Assembly: GCA_947178575.1 (NCBI GenBank)
Contig: CAMWYX010000005.1
Coordinates: forward strand, 22,363 to 86,362
Direction: 5' to 3'
DNA from: an uncultured Ruminococcus sp.
Lineage (GTDB): Bacteria; Bacillota; Clostridia; Oscillospirales; Ruminococcaceae
Length of the DNA stretch: 64,000 bases
Each line of letters starts with the position of its first letter. Positions within the stretch are counted from its first letter, which is position 1. Of the stretch, positions 1 through 9,034 are shown piece after piece. Position numbers and translations under genes: made by a program. Below the pieces are notes generated by a model. The model saw only the letters and a program-made list of their open reading frames with translations. It made no database searches and had not been told where the DNA came from.

Positions 1-797
1 ACCTGTTCATCGGGGTCAAACTGATTCATTACTGTCATTATTACAAGAATAATAACCATAAGCACAAATGAAATAGCTGCGCCGAGATGCGGATTATAGG
101 CATTTCCGAGGAACTGCATTTCAATGAGGTCGCCTATGAGAAGATTCGAGCCTCCGCCGAGCATACGGGAAATAATAAAAGTGGAAATTGCCGGTACAAA
201 AACCATAGTAATTCCGGAAGTGATTCCGGGCATACTCAGCGGAACTATTACACGGAAAAGGGTCTGCACAGAACTGCACCCGAGGTCGTCCGCAGCTTCA
301 AACATACTTTTATCTATCTTCTCCATTACGGAGTACAGCGGAAGTATCATAAACGGCAGATAATTGTATACCATTCCGAGAACCACAGCCGCAGAAGTAT
401 TTATGAGCTTGTACGGGCCAAGACCGACAAGACCGAGGATATAATTTATTATTCCGTTGTTTCCTAAAAGTGTCATCCACGCATAAGTCCGGAGCAGGAA
501 ATTCATCCACATCGGGAGCATTACTATCATCAGCATAGTGCCCTGTTTATGTTTTTCCATGCGTGAAAGTATAAATGCTACCGGATACGCAATCACAAGG
601 CATATTGCTGTAGCAATCAGCGAAAGCCATATCGAGCGGACAAATATATTTGCATACTGTCCGACATCGGAAATATATTTTACAGTGAATCCGCCGTCAT
701 CATTTGTAAATGCAAAGTAGGCAATCATAAGCAGGGGAACAAGTATAAATACTATCATCCATACAAGATACGGTGCGGAAAAATATTTCAGTTTCAT
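1..797 (-). CDS. potB: Polyamine-type ABC transporter permease (PotB family), 3' end cut by the window
   Basis: Integral membrane subunit of a spermidine/putrescine-type importer. The 265 visible codons start with MKLKYFSAPYLVWMIVFILV and give a first membrane helix at about residues 8-28, then further helices typical of a binding-protein-dependent permease. The EAA-like cytoplasmic loop (EAADDLGCSSVQTLFRVIVP) that docks on the ATPase is visible at about residues 165-185. The ATG at 797 lies 4 bases after the potA stop, and its GGAGGA site sits across that stop, so the two are translationally coupled. Only the C-terminal end lies outside the window. The substrate is inferred from the family and not shown by the sequence. 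Confidence 0.88.
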   Translation of the reverse strand, partial: MKLKYFSAPYLVWMIVFILVPLLMIAYFAFTNDDGGFTVKYISDVGQYANIFVRSIWLSLIATAICLVIAYPVAFILSRMEKHKQGTMLMIVMLPMWMNFLLRTYAWMTLLGNNGIINYILGLVGLGPYKLINTSAAVVLGMVYNYLPFMILPLYSVMEKIDKSMFEAADDLGCSSVQTLFRVIVPLSMPGITSGITMVFVPAISTFIISRMLGGGSNLLIGDLIEMQFLGNAYNPHLGAAISFVLMVIILVIMTVMNQFDPDEQ

Positions 798-801
798 TTT
801 T

Positions 802-1845
802 TTATTCCTCCGTTTTTCTCATAATGTGAATATCATCGGGTGCGATGTTCATTCCGACCATATTTCCGGCTGATTCGGCTTTTGTGGAATGTACTGTCCA
901 TGTATGTTCCTTGCCGTCGATTATCATTTCATAGTGAACACCTTTGAATACCACGGATTTTACAATACCTGTGAGTTTCGCCTTATCTGCCGGAATAATC
1001 TTCACATCTTCCGGACGTATGACAACATCAACTTTTTCTCCGGCATTGAATCCGCTGTCGACGCATTCAAATTTTTTGCCGTTAAATTCAACAATGAAGT
1101 CTTCCGGCATAGTTCCGCTGATTATATTGCTTTCGCCGATGAAATCGGCAACAAATGCGTTGACGGGTTCGTTGTATATATCAGTCGGCGAGCCAATCTG
1201 CTGTATAGAACCGTTATTCATAACAACAATGCTGTCGCTCATGGTAAGAGCTTCTTCCTGGTCGTGCGTTACGTATATGAATGTAAGTTCAAGTTCCTGC
1301 TGAATTTTTCGCAGTTCTATCTGCATTTCCTTGCGGAGCTTCAAATCAAGTGCGCCAAGCGGTTCGTCAAGAAGAAGTACTTTAGGGTGATTGACCAATG
1401 CCCTCGCAATTGCAACTCTCTGTTGCTGACCGCCGGAAAGTCTGTTTACGGAACGTTTTTCATATCCCATAAGATTCACGATTTCCAGCATTTCGCCGAC
1501 TCTCCGGACTATTTCCTTTTCCGGAACTTTCTTGACACGCAGTCCGAAAGCAATGTTTTCGTATACGTTCAGGTGGGGAAAAAGTGCATATCTCTGGAAT
1601 ACTGTATTGACATTCCGTTTATGCGGAGGCATACCGTTTATACGTTTTCCCTCAAAAAGAACATCACCGCTTTTCGGCTCAAGAAATCCGGCGATTATTC
1701 TGAGCGTGGTAGTCTTTCCACAGCCCGACGGTCCGAGAAATGTAACAAATTCCTTGTCTTTTATGTCAAGGCTGATATTTTTGAGTATCTGTTCGCCGTC
1801 CTCAAATTCCATGATGATATTCTGCAAGCTTACAATATTTTCCAT
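802..1845 (-). CDS. potA: Polyamine-type ABC transporter ATP-binding protein
   Basis: ATPase of the importer whose permease follows immediately downstream. The 347 residues contain Walker [10 protein letters not shown] near residues 38-46, the signature [15 protein letters not shown], Walker [12 protein letters not shown] and the switch histidine in [11 protein letters not shown]-terminal TOBE-like region from about residue 240 is typical of the PotA/MalK type. It is the first gene visible in the operon. The permease PotC and binding protein PotD would be expected beyond the window start. Sulfate, iron or other MalK-like transport is possible, but the PotB partner favours polyamines. Confidence 0.9.
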   Translation of the reverse strand: MENIVSLQNIIMEFEDGEQILKNISLDIKDKEFVTFLGPSGCGKTTTLRIIAGFLEPKSGDVLFEGKRINGMPPHKRNVNTVFQRYALFPHLNVYENIAFGLRVKKVPEKEIVRRVGEMLEIVNLMGYEKRSVNRLSGGQQQRVAIARALVNHPKVLLLDEPLGALDLKLRKEMQIELRKIQQELELTFIYVTHDQEEALTMSDSIVVMNNGSIQQIGSPTDIYNEPVNAFVADFIGESNIISGTMPEDFIVEFNGKKFECVDSGFNAGEKVDVVIRPEDVKIIPADKAKLTGIVKSVVFKGVHYEMIIDGKEHTWTVHSTKAESAGNMVGMNIAPDDIHIMRKTEE

Positions 1846-1904
1846 TTATTCAACTCCATTCGTATTTCTGAGAAAATCAGGTGATTTATAAAAAATCCAA
1901 TACA

Positions 1905-1933
1905 ATTATATCACAGTATAATATAAAATGCAA
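1905..1933 (-). promoter_or_regulatory. Putative SigA promoter for potA-potB
   Basis: On the minus strand a weak -35 TTGCAT (1933-1928) is separated by 17 bases from a perfect -10 TATAAT (1910-1905). The potA start codon is about 60 bases downstream. Confidence 0.55.
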
Positions 1934-1977
1934 GAAATAATATGATTATTGTACTTATTTTCTTAAATATCGCACAG

Positions 1978-2006
1978 TTGACAAATCAGAAATAATGTGC
2001 TATACT
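1978..2006 (+). promoter_or_regulatory. Consensus SigA promoter for the aldolase-like gene
   Basis: TTGACA at 1978-1983, a 17-base spacer and TATACT at 2001-2006. It lies about 60 bases before the ATG at 2068. Confidence 0.85.
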
Positions 2007-2067
2007 ATATAGGCGGTATATAATCTGCTTTAAAGCGATAAAGTACAAACGAAAGGATTTTTTTATT

Positions 2068-3042
2068 ATGAAAGATGTTTCAAAACTTATGGACTACAGA
2101 GCCGATATTAAGGTTCTTGATGCTACTCTCCGTGACGGCGGTCTTGTGAATGATTTCCGCTTCTCCGATGATTTCGTGAAAGCTCTCTATCTTGCCAATA
2201 TCCGTGCCGGTGTTGATTATATGGAATTCGGCTACAAGGGCGATAAATCAATGTTCGATGTTGATAAATTCGGCCCGTGCAAGTTCTGCGATGATGAATA
2301 TATCCGTTCAATCGTAGGCGAAAATAATACCGACCTCAAAATCGCCGTGATGGCTGATGTCGGTCGCTGTGACTATAAAAACGATATTCACGACCGTTCT
2401 GAAAGCCCTGTAGACCTCGTGCGTGTTGCGACTTATCTCCACCAGATACCCACCGCTGTAAGCATGATTGAAGATGCTAAATCAAAGGGTTATGAAGTAA
2501 GCTGTAATATAATGGCTATTTCAAACGCCCGTGAGTCCGATATTGAGGCAGCTCTCGAAATTCTGGGAAAATCTCCGGTTGATGTGTTCTATATCGTTGA
2601 CAGCTTCGGCTCGCTCTATCCGGAACAGATTGCACGCACTGTAAATATCTACAAAGAATACGCCGAAAAATACGGCAAAAAACTCGGAATCCATGCCCAT
2701 AACAACCAACAGCTTGCCTTTGCGAATACTATCGAAGCCGTAGGCGACGGCGTTGACTGGCTTGATGCAACATACGCCGCAATGGGTCGTGGTGCCGGTA
2801 ACTGTGCTATGGAACTTCTTCTCGGTTTCCTGAAAAATCCGAAATACAACGTTTATCCGGCTATCCAGTTCATCGAAAAATATATGCCGGCAGTCCGTGA
2901 AGCCGGTGCAGTATGGGGATATGATTTCCAGTATCTCATGACCGGTCTTCTGAATCAGCACCCACGTACAGCTATTGAATTCACAAAGCAGAAACGTACC
3001 GATTATTCTGAGTTCTACAAGGAAATTCTTGCACAGGAATAA
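2068..3042 (+). CDS. DRE-TIM metallolyase, 4-hydroxy-2-oxovalerate aldolase/HMGL-like
   Basis: A 324-residue TIM-barrel enzyme of the HMG-CoA lyase-like superfamily, which makes or breaks carbon-carbon bonds next to a carbonyl using a divalent metal. The signature Arg-Asp pair is in VLDATLRDGG near residue 22, and the metal-binding HAHNN is near residue 211. It lacks a recognisable leucine-binding or communication domain at the C terminus, so it is a bare catalytic barrel. It stands alone, with its own consensus promoter, an AAAGGA site and a strong terminator. No acetaldehyde dehydrogenase partner is adjacent, so the aldolase substrate cannot be named. Confidence 0.8.
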   Translation: MKDVSKLMDYRADIKVLDATLRDGGLVNDFRFSDDFVKALYLANIRAGVDYMEFGYKGDKSMFDVDKFGPCKFCDDEYIRSIVGENNTDLKIAVMADVGRCDYKNDIHDRSESPVDLVRVATYLHQIPTAVSMIEDAKSKGYEVSCNIMAISNARESDIEAALEILGKSPVDVFYIVDSFGSLYPEQIARTVNIYKEYAEKYGKKLGIHAHNNQQLAFANTIEAVGDGVDWLDATYAAMGRGAGNCAMELLLGFLKNPKYNVYPAIQFIEKYMPAVREAGAVWGYDFQYLMTGLLNQHPRTAIEFTKQKRTDYSEFYKEILAQE

Positions 3043-3059
3043 TAATATAAACAGCAAAA

Positions 3060-3096
3060 ATGCTGTGCGGAAATTAATCCGTACAGCATTTTTTTA
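3060..3096 (+). terminator. Intrinsic terminator after the aldolase-like gene
   Basis: An 11-bp stem (3060-3070 with 3079-3089, one G-U pair) with an 8-base loop and seven T. It may also serve the convergent kinase gene. Confidence 0.9.
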
Positions 3097-3108
3097 ATGA
3101 ACACACTT

Positions 3109-5553
3109 TTATATGTGGGGAGAGTTCACCATTGTGAATCTTATTTCGGCTTTGAATAAATCTCCGTCAACCGAAACCGTGAATTTTCCACCGCTTGCTT
3201 CCGTGAAGCTTTTTGCAATCGAAAGACCTAAACCGTTTCCGTCAGTAGTTCTGGATTCATCACCCCGTGTGAAACGTTCTGTTATTTCGTCGGGTGAAAA
3301 TGTCATTTCATAAGATGCGATATTCTTTATTGATATTATACATTCGCTGTTTTCGCCTGTTACTGTCAGATATATACGTGTTCCGTCAAGTGAATATTTC
3401 AGTGCGTTGTCGATGAGATTCTGCAATACTCTGTACATACGCTTTCCGTCTGCCGTTATCAGTGCCGTTTTAATCTGTATATCTTTTCGGAGTTCATTTC
3501 CAGATGATTTTATTCTGTCCTCTGAATCCGCCAGAACCTGCTCCGTAAGAATAACCGCATCTATCTGCTCAAGATTGACATCTGTCCGGCTTGTAGCTTT
3601 TGCAAGGTCGAACAAATCCGCAACCATTATTTTAAGCTGTTCAGATTTCTGCTGAATTACTGTAACATAATCACGTGCAGAGGGTTCAAGTTCTTCCGAA
3701 GAAAGCAAATCAATATAACTTATGATTGATGTCAGGGGAGTTTTCAAATCATGTGAAACATTGGTTACCAAATCTATTTTCATGCGTTCTGATTTAATCT
3801 GACGGTCAACAGCGGTCTGTATTCCGGCAGAAATGTTATTAAGTTTTTGTGTAGGAACGTATATCAGCGATTTTTCTTCCTCTTTACGGCTGTTATAGTT
3901 ACCGCTGTTCATATCGGATATATGACTGCAAAGTCTGTCCATTGCATTTATATCGCTGAGACTAAGATATACATATAATCCGACTATGATTATACTTCCT
4001 ATTACAAATACGGCAAATTCTTCACAACCTAATCCGACAAGGAGTACAAAAAATTCAAGAATAAGCACAAGTACAAGGCGTGAAACGAAATTGCGGACGA
4101 TTTTGTTGTTTTTCATCATTTCACGGCTTATTCTGGCATCTGAAATATTCTTACATAATTTTCCGAATCGTTCACGGATTACTGAAAATATTTTCTTTAA
4201 CCTGACACACACGAATTTTGCACATCTTGTTACAAGAGATGTCCTGAATAAAGTTCTGCATTTTATACGTATTATTATACTGTTCATACAGATTGCGAAT
4301 ACAGCGAAAACAATACTGAATATTACTGAGTATATTATATATACTGTGTTTTCATCATAGTAATTTTTAAAAAATTTAGTAATATCATAATATTCCGCAC
4401 CGTATATTATTCCGAAAAATACTGCCACGCCTGCAATAATAACAGGCAATTCCACAAACAGATTATCAAGACTACCTGTTACGAATTTCTTTTCCTTGAT
4501 GCTGTAACCTCCGGCAGTCAAAAAATATATCATCAGCAGAAGTGCAATTGCAAATACAGGAATACAGTCAACCAGTGAGTGAACCATATCTATGTCAAAG
4601 GCTGATTCTTCTGCGATATAGTTTTCATATTCCGCAATTTTTCCATCATCAAGTCTTATTGATATTGTGAGAGACTGTTCCAGACCGGCTTTCTGTGAAA
4701 AATTCTCTGACTTTACTTTATGGAATCTGCCGTCATTGTAAACATAAATGCTTCCGTCTGTGATATTGTTTTCGGTTTCATAATAGACGTTTCCCAGTTC
4801 GTCATACATGATTCTGTTTACCGGATTTCCGTTTTCATCATATAAAACCGTGTTATCATATGTTTCATTGATTGTAAGTGTATCGTTATATCGTCCGTCA
4901 TTATTTGTAAAAGCTGATTCAGGTATCGGAGTTGTGCCGTCGGTATTATAATATATAGTAGCTCCTTTTCCGTCTTTTACACTGTTCATACCGTCTGTAT
5001 CGAAATCATAAACAGCTGTGCTTCGTTCCGGAATATCATAATATGTCATTCCGTAATTTGTTTCATACCAGTTGAAATTATATATAGAATATGACCAGTT
5101 GCACACTTCCGGTATGTCTATACAGTCCTCATATCTCCGGAAAGTATATTTATCATTTACAATTTCCTTGTCTGTGTTCGTAAATTCTGCATTGTCATAG
5201 GAAACGCTGTACACATAACCTTCGGGAGTATTTCCGGTTAAAGCAAGATTCCCGTTTGTATCCATACAGCCATATCGTTTGAGTTCAAAAATTGTATTTT
5301 CTTCCAGTTCTCTTGTTCCGGTAAAATTTCCGTTTTTGTCGCAGTTTCTGAGATACATAACGCCGATTATCCAGAGTTTGCGGTAAATCTCGTTAATATC
5401 CTCGCTGATTTGATATTTTGAAATTACATCATGATTATTATAGAAACGGTCGGCTTTGTTTGAGATTTTAAGAACGCTGAAAACACCTGTCACAACAAGT
5501 ATACAGCTCACGATAAAAGCGGTTATCCTTGTTATTTTATGTTTTATTATCAT
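3109..5553 (-). CDS. Large membrane sensor histidine kinase
   Basis: An 814-residue kinase, about twice the usual length. There is one membrane helix at about residues 9-29, then an external domain of about 300 residues rich in Asp, Asn and Tyr. More helices follow at about 326-345, 360-388, 398-425 and a pair near 495-535. The cytoplasmic catalytic core comes last. The phospho-acceptor is H601 in NVSHDLKTPLTS, the N box is NLIDNALKYS, and the G box is GNGLGLSIAKSF. The ATG overlaps the stop of the upstream regulator gene by 4 bases, so the two form a pair. The signal is unknown. The external part contains DENGNPVNRI and YDELGNVYYE, which look like YD-type repeats. Confidence 0.88.
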   Translation of the reverse strand: MIIKHKITRITAFIVSCILVVTGVFSVLKISNKADRFYNNHDVISKYQISEDINEIYRKLWIIGVMYLRNCDKNGNFTGTRELEENTIFELKRYGCMDTNGNLALTGNTPEGYVYSVSYDNAEFTNTDKEIVNDKYTFRRYEDCIDIPEVCNWSYSIYNFNWYETNYGMTYYDIPERSTAVYDFDTDGMNSVKDGKGATIYYNTDGTTPIPESAFTNNDGRYNDTLTINETYDNTVLYDENGNPVNRIMYDELGNVYYETENNITDGSIYVYNDGRFHKVKSENFSQKAGLEQSLTISIRLDDGKIAEYENYIAEESAFDIDMVHSLVDCIPVFAIALLLMIYFLTAGGYSIKEKKFVTGSLDNLFVELPVIIAGVAVFFGIIYGAEYYDITKFFKNYYDENTVYIIYSVIFSIVFAVFAICMNSIIIRIKCRTLFRTSLVTRCAKFVCVRLKKIFSVIRERFGKLCKNISDARISREMMKNNKIVRNFVSRLVLVLILEFFVLLVGLGCEEFAVFVIGSIIIVGLYVYLSLSDINAMDRLCSHISDMNSGNYNSRKEEEKSLIYVPTQKLNNISAGIQTAVDRQIKSERMKIDLVTNVSHDLKTPLTSIISYIDLLSSEELEPSARDYVTVIQQKSEQLKIMVADLFDLAKATSRTDVNLEQIDAVILTEQVLADSEDRIKSSGNELRKDIQIKTALITADGKRMYRVLQNLIDNALKYSLDGTRIYLTVTGENSECIISIKNIASYEMTFSPDEITERFTRGDESRTTDGNGLGLSIAKSFTEASGGKFTVSVDGDLFKAEIRFTMVNSPHI

Positions 5554-6269
5554 TTTTTATTTCCCTGCCTTTCTATTTTGTAGCCTATTCCCCACACGAC
5601 TTTGAGATAGCGTGGGTCACTCGGATTGATTTCGATTTTCTCACGTATATGCCGGATATGTACCATTACTGTATTTTCAACCGAATATGAATCCTCGTTC
5701 CAGATTCTGCTGTATATTTCTTCCGCCGAAAATATACGTCCTGCATTTTCCATAAGAAGTTCTGTTATTTTGTATTCTGTCGCCGTGAGTTTCACCGCCT
5801 CCCCGTCTGCATACACCTGTTTTTCGTCTCTGTCAAGAACAAGACCGCCTATTCTGATTACCGAACTTTTTTTCACGCTGTCAGCAGCTCCGAGACTAAG
5901 ATAACGGCGGAGATTTGCCTGAACACGTGCGGTCAGTTCCATAGGATTGTAAGGCTTTGTGATATAGTCATCAGCTCCCATTGAGAGACCGAGGATTTTA
6001 TCGCTGTCCTCGGATTTTGCAGAAAGTACAATTATCGGGATATTTCTTGTAGTGCGTATTTTCATCATAGCCGATAAGCCGTCCATTTTCGGCATCATTA
6101 TGTCTATAAGTATCAGCTGAACATCGTTGTGTATAAGTTCGTCAAGTGCTTCGAGTCCGTTGTATGCCTTGCGGATTCTGTAACCCTCACGTTCCAGAAG
6201 TGCGGCTATGGCATTTACAATGTCGTGGTCATCATCAACAACAAGTATAGTAGTATTTTCGTTATTCAT
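5550..6269 (-). CDS. OmpR/PhoB-family response regulator
   Basis: A receiver domain with acidic residues D12-D14, phospho-acceptor D56 in ILIDIMMPKMDG and the conserved Lys in YITKPYNPMEL. A winged-helix DNA-binding domain ending WGIGYKIE follows. I chose the ATG at 6269, which is preceded by AAAGGA at about 10 bases. A GTG at 6296 in the same frame has no ribosome binding site. The protein has 239 residues and resembles VanR/PhoB regulators. It is paired with the kinase at 3109-5553. Confidence 0.92.
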   Translation of the reverse strand: MNNENTTILVVDDDHDIVNAIAALLEREGYRIRKAYNGLEALDELIHNDVQLILIDIMMPKMDGLSAMMKIRTTRNIPIIVLSAKSEDSDKILGLSMGADDYITKPYNPMELTARVQANLRRYLSLGAADSVKKSSVIRIGGLVLDRDEKQVYADGEAVKLTATEYKITELLMENAGRIFSAEEIYSRIWNEDSYSVENTVMVHIRHIREKIEINPSDPRYLKVVWGIGYKIERQGNKK

Positions 6270-6301
6270 ACAGAAAAAATCCTTTCGCTGTTCCACCGGA
6301 G

Positions 6302-6317
6302 TGTTCCACGTGGAACA
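6302..6317. other. parS: parS-like centromere palindrome
   Basis: TGTTCCACGTGGAACA is a perfect 16-base palindrome matching the known ParB/Spo0J binding consensus TGTTNCACGTGNAACA at every fixed position. A second TGTTCCAC half-site lies 13 bases upstream at 6289-6296. Such sites load ParB clamps and SMC for chromosome segregation. The location between the regulator start and its likely promoter also allows a regulatory role. Confidence 0.75.
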
Positions 6318-6506
6318 TTTGTAATTATAATATAATTACATTGTACTATATCACTTCCTTTATGTCAATATTATAAAGTTTATTTCTTATTTTTCATTTG
6401 CTGAATTTCTTATGATTTTCTTAAATTTTGATTTTGGATATTTTGAATAAATACAAGATTAAAAACGAAAAAAATATATATAAAGATACGAAATTCAAAA
6501 AAACTA

Positions 6507-6535
6507 TTGACATTTCTGATTTTATGGTGTATAAT
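6507..6535 (+). promoter_or_regulatory. Consensus promoter for the tRNA-Met/tRNA-Glu operon
   Basis: TTGACA at 6507-6512, 17 bases, then TATAAT at 6530-6535. Transcription would start about 30 bases before tRNA-Met. Confidence 0.9.
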
Positions 6536-6572
6536 AATTAAGTCACAGGCGGTAAAGCAGTGATAAAGATAT

Positions 6573-6649
6573 GGCGGCATAGCTCAGTTGGCTAGAGTAC
6601 TCGGTTCATACCCGATTGGTCGTTGGTTCAAATCCTACTGCCGCTACCA
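6573..6649 (+). tRNA. tRNA-Met (anticodon CAT), elongator type
   Basis: A 77-base cloverleaf with encoded CCA. The acceptor arm starts GGCGGCA and the anticodon loop is TTCATAC. The 1-72 pair is G-U instead of the initiator C-A mismatch, and the three G-C pairs of initiator tRNA are missing, so it is elongator Met. Ile with a lysidine-modified CAT anticodon is a less likely alternative. Confidence 0.92.
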
Positions 6650-6653
6650 TAGA

Positions 6654-6728
6654 GGCCCGTTGGTCAAGCGGTTAAGACATCGCCCTTTCACGGCGGAATC
6701 ATGGGTTCGATTCCCGTACGGGTCACCA
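6654..6728 (+). tRNA. tRNA-Glu (anticodon TTC)
   Basis: A 75-base cloverleaf with encoded CCA. The acceptor starts GGCCCGT and pairs with ACGGGTC. The anticodon loop CTTTCAC sits on a CGCC/GGCG stem, and the T loop is GGGTTCGATTCCC. It lies 4 bases after tRNA-Met on the same transcript. Confidence 0.95.
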
Positions 6729-6733
6729 AAAAG

Positions 6734-6762
6734 AAAAGCAGTGTTTTTCACTGCTTTTTTTA
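6734..6762 (+). terminator. Terminator of the tRNA operon
   Basis: A 10-bp perfect stem (6734-6743 with 6749-6758), a TTTTT loop and a T run. Confidence 0.9.
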
Positions 6763-6781
6763 TATGTAAATCATGTATAAG

Positions 6782-6817
6782 AAATCCGGCATATGTTTTC
6801 AAGCATACGCCGGATTT
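6782..6817 (-). terminator. Hairpin after nifU, possibly bidirectional
   Basis: A 14-bp stem with one mismatch (6782-6795 with 6804-6817), about 18 bases beyond the nifU stop. T residues flank both sides, weakly on the minus strand (TTTCTTAT). Confidence 0.6.
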
Positions 6818-6834
6818 TTGATACTATATTGTTA

Positions 6835-7251
6835 TTATTCTTCGGGCATATGAATTTCACCGACAATCGGGAGCGGGTCAACGCCCTGACGTGTATAATA
6901 ATCTGAAAGAGCCGAGCGGACAGCCTGTTCAGCGAGTACGGAACAGTGTATCTTTACAGCCGGCAGACCGTCAAGAGCATCCACAACAGCGTCGTTTGTG
7001 AGCTTGAGAGCATCATCGATTGATTTTCCCTTGATGAGTTCGGTAGCCATTGAAGAAGTCGCAACGGCAGCGCCACAGCCGAATGTCTTGAATTTGGCAT
7101 CTGTAATGATACCGTCATTGATTTTGAGATACATTTTCATAATATCTCCGCATTTTGCGTTACCGATTTCTCCCACGCCGTCGGCATCGGGTATTTCGCC
7201 GACATTACGGGGATTTGAAAAATGGTCCATAACCTTTTCACTGTACATCAT
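6835..7251 (-). CDS. nifU: Iron-sulfur cluster scaffold protein, NifU/IscU type
   Basis: Scaffold on which [Fe-S] clusters are built from sulfur supplied by the cysteine desulfurase encoded 37 bases upstream. The 138 residues are an IscU-like domain only. The three cluster ligands C34 (AKCGD), C59 (FGCGAA) and C103 (IHCSV) are all present, as is D36. The start is one of two adjacent ATGs, with AAAGGAG 11 bases upstream. The minimal NifS/NifU pair is the usual clostridial iron-sulfur assembly system where Suf is absent or separate. Confidence 0.93.
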   Translation of the reverse strand: MMYSEKVMDHFSNPRNVGEIPDADGVGEIGNAKCGDIMKMYLKINDGIITDAKFKTFGCGAAVATSSMATELIKGKSIDDALKLTNDAVVDALDGLPAVKIHCSVLAEQAVRSALSDYYTRQGVDPLPIVGEIHMPEE

Positions 7252-7288
7252 AATATATCATACTCCTTTGTAATTCTGTTATTTTATA

Positions 7289-8479
7289 TTATTCGTATTT
7301 TTCGCCTTTCATCATCTTTTCCCACACGGGAGACATGGAACGAAGGCGGTCAACGACTTTCGGGATAACTTCGAGGATATAATCAACATCTTCATCTGTA
7401 ACATCTTCTTCAATAGAAAGACGGAGCGAGCCGTGAGCTATTTCATGTTTAAGACCGATAGACAGCAGAACGTGTGACGGGTCAAGAGAGCCGGAAGTGC
7501 AGGCAGAACCGGAAGAAGCACAGATTCCGTACATATCAAGCATAAGGAGAAGTGATTCACCTTCAATTCCCTCTATGGAAATATTCAGATTTCCGGGAAG
7601 ACGCTTGTCCCTGTCGCCGTTGAGACGGGTAAAGGGAAGTTTCAGGATTCCGTCAATAAGCCGGTTGCGTCGTGGTGTAATAATTTCGGCTTTTTCGGTG
7701 ATATTTCTGCACGCCGATTCAATGGCAACACCGAGACCGACAATAGCAGGAACATTTTCAGTTCCGGCACGTTTAGCCCGTTCCTGACCGCCACCGTGAA
7801 TAAGATTCGGGAGGGAGATTCCACGGCGGACATAGAGTGCGCCGATACCCTTTTGGGCGTGGATTTTATGACCGGAGAGGGAAAGCATATCGATTCCCTG
7901 TTTGTGAACATCAATTTCCACGTGACCTACAGCCTGAACGGCATCGGTATGGAATAGAACATTTTTTTCCCTGCATATTTCAGCGATTTCATTGATTGGC
8001 TGAATAGTACCGATTTCGTTATTTGCGTACATGATAGTTACAAGGGCGGTATCTTCACGGATAGCACGGCGGACGTTTTCGGGGTCGATGAGACCTTTTT
8101 CGTCAACCGGAACGTATGTTACTTCAAAGCCCTGTTTTTCGAGATATTCGGCAGTATGCAGAACAGCATGATGTTCAAATACAGAAGTTACTATGTGTTT
8201 TTTGCCTTTTTTTGCGAGCCGTTCGGCAGTTCCCTTGATAGCCCAGTTATCGGATTCTGAACCACAGCTCGTAAAGAATATTTCATTCGGGAATGCACCT
8301 ATTGCAGAGGCGACTTTTTCACGGGCAATTTCAACATCACGCTGAGCATTACGACCAAGTTCATAGATGCTTGAAGCGTTGCCGTAAGCTGTTGTGAAAT
8401 GGGGAAGCATAGCGTTGAGAACTTCCTCAGAAACGGCGGTAGTAGCAGCGTTATCGGCATAAATAAATTTTTTTTCCAT
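7289..8479 (-). CDS. nifS: Cysteine desulfurase, NifS/IscS type
   Basis: PLP enzyme that takes sulfur from cysteine and passes it as a persulfide to the NifU scaffold. In 396 residues, the PLP lysine is K205 in [10 protein letters not shown] and the catalytic loop cysteine is C327 in SSGSACTSG. The N terminus YADNAATT is the family hallmark. It lies 15 bases after rnhA and 37 bases before nifU, giving an rnhA-nifS-nifU operon. Use of its sulfur for tRNA thiolation is also likely. Confidence 0.94.
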   Translation of the reverse strand: MEKKFIYADNAATTAVSEEVLNAMLPHFTTAYGNASSIYELGRNAQRDVEIAREKVASAIGAFPNEIFFTSCGSESDNWAIKGTAERLAKKGKKHIVTSVFEHHAVLHTAEYLEKQGFEVTYVPVDEKGLIDPENVRRAIREDTALVTIMYANNEIGTIQPINEIAEICREKNVLFHTDAVQAVGHVEIDVHKQGIDMLSLSGHKIHAQKGIGALYVRRGISLPNLIHGGGQERAKRAGTENVPAIVGLGVAIESACRNITEKAEIITPRRNRLIDGILKLPFTRLNGDRDKRLPGNLNISIEGIEGESLLLMLDMYGICASSGSACTSGSLDPSHVLLSIGLKHEIAHGSLRLSIEEDVTDEDVDYILEVIPKVVDRLRSMSPVWEKMMKGEKYE

Positions 8480-8494
8480 TTTTAAAATCCTCGC

Positions 8495-8935
8495 TTATTT
8501 TGAAAATATATCACGCTGTTCGACGGCGAGTCTGTCACAGCGTTCGTTTTCGGGGTGACCTGCATGACCTTTGACCCAGTTAAACTGAACATCATGTTTT
8601 TCAAGGAGAGGCAGGAGTTTTTCCCATAAATCCACATTAAGGGCAGGTTTTCCGTCGGATTTTTTCCAACCCTTTTTTTTCCATGAGTAGACCCATTTTT
8701 TTGTTACGCTGTCAACGACATATTTGCTGTCTGTGGTCAGAATAACACGGCAGGGTTCTTTGAGGGCGGAAAGACCAGCAATAACGCCCATAAGTTCCAT
8801 ACGGTTGTTAGTGGTATACGGTTCACCGCCAGAGAGTTCCTTTTCGGACGAACCGAAACGGAGGATAGTTCCATAACCGCCTGCACCGGGATTCCCACTG
8901 CATGCACCGTCGGAAAAAATTTCAACAGTTTTCAA
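8495..8935 (-). CDS. rnhA: Ribonuclease HI
   Basis: Cleaves the RNA strand of RNA-DNA hybrids. In 146 residues it carries the full two-metal active site: D9 ([11 protein letters not shown]), E47 (NNRMELMG), D69 (TTDSKYV) and D134 (ERCDRLA), plus H124 in the [10 protein letters not shown] loop. The start is TTG at 8935, read through a good GGAGG 7 bases upstream. No in-frame ATG precedes the catalytic strand. It heads the rnhA-nifS-nifU cluster. Confidence 0.95.
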   Translation of the reverse strand: MKTVEIFSDGACSGNPGAGGYGTILRFGSSEKELSGGEPYTTNNRMELMGVIAGLSALKEPCRVILTTDSKYVVDSVTKKWVYSWKKKGWKKSDGKPALNVDLWEKLLPLLEKHDVQFNWVKGHAGHPENERCDRLAVEQRDIFSK

Positions 8936-9034
8936 ATATATCCTCCTTTTTAAATGATAGCAACTTACAATATAATTATACCCTTATCAGTTCAGGAATA
9001 TTGTAAATGTTTCCCAATGGAAACTGCAATTTCG

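Noticed and set aside
889..1884. 331-codon open frame on the plus strand
   Set aside because: Antisense to potA, whose motifs are complete. The frame gives a Phe/Cys-rich composition with no family motif.
7912..7927. TTTCCACGTGACC as a parS site
   Set aside because: The right half does not match, and it is inside nifS.
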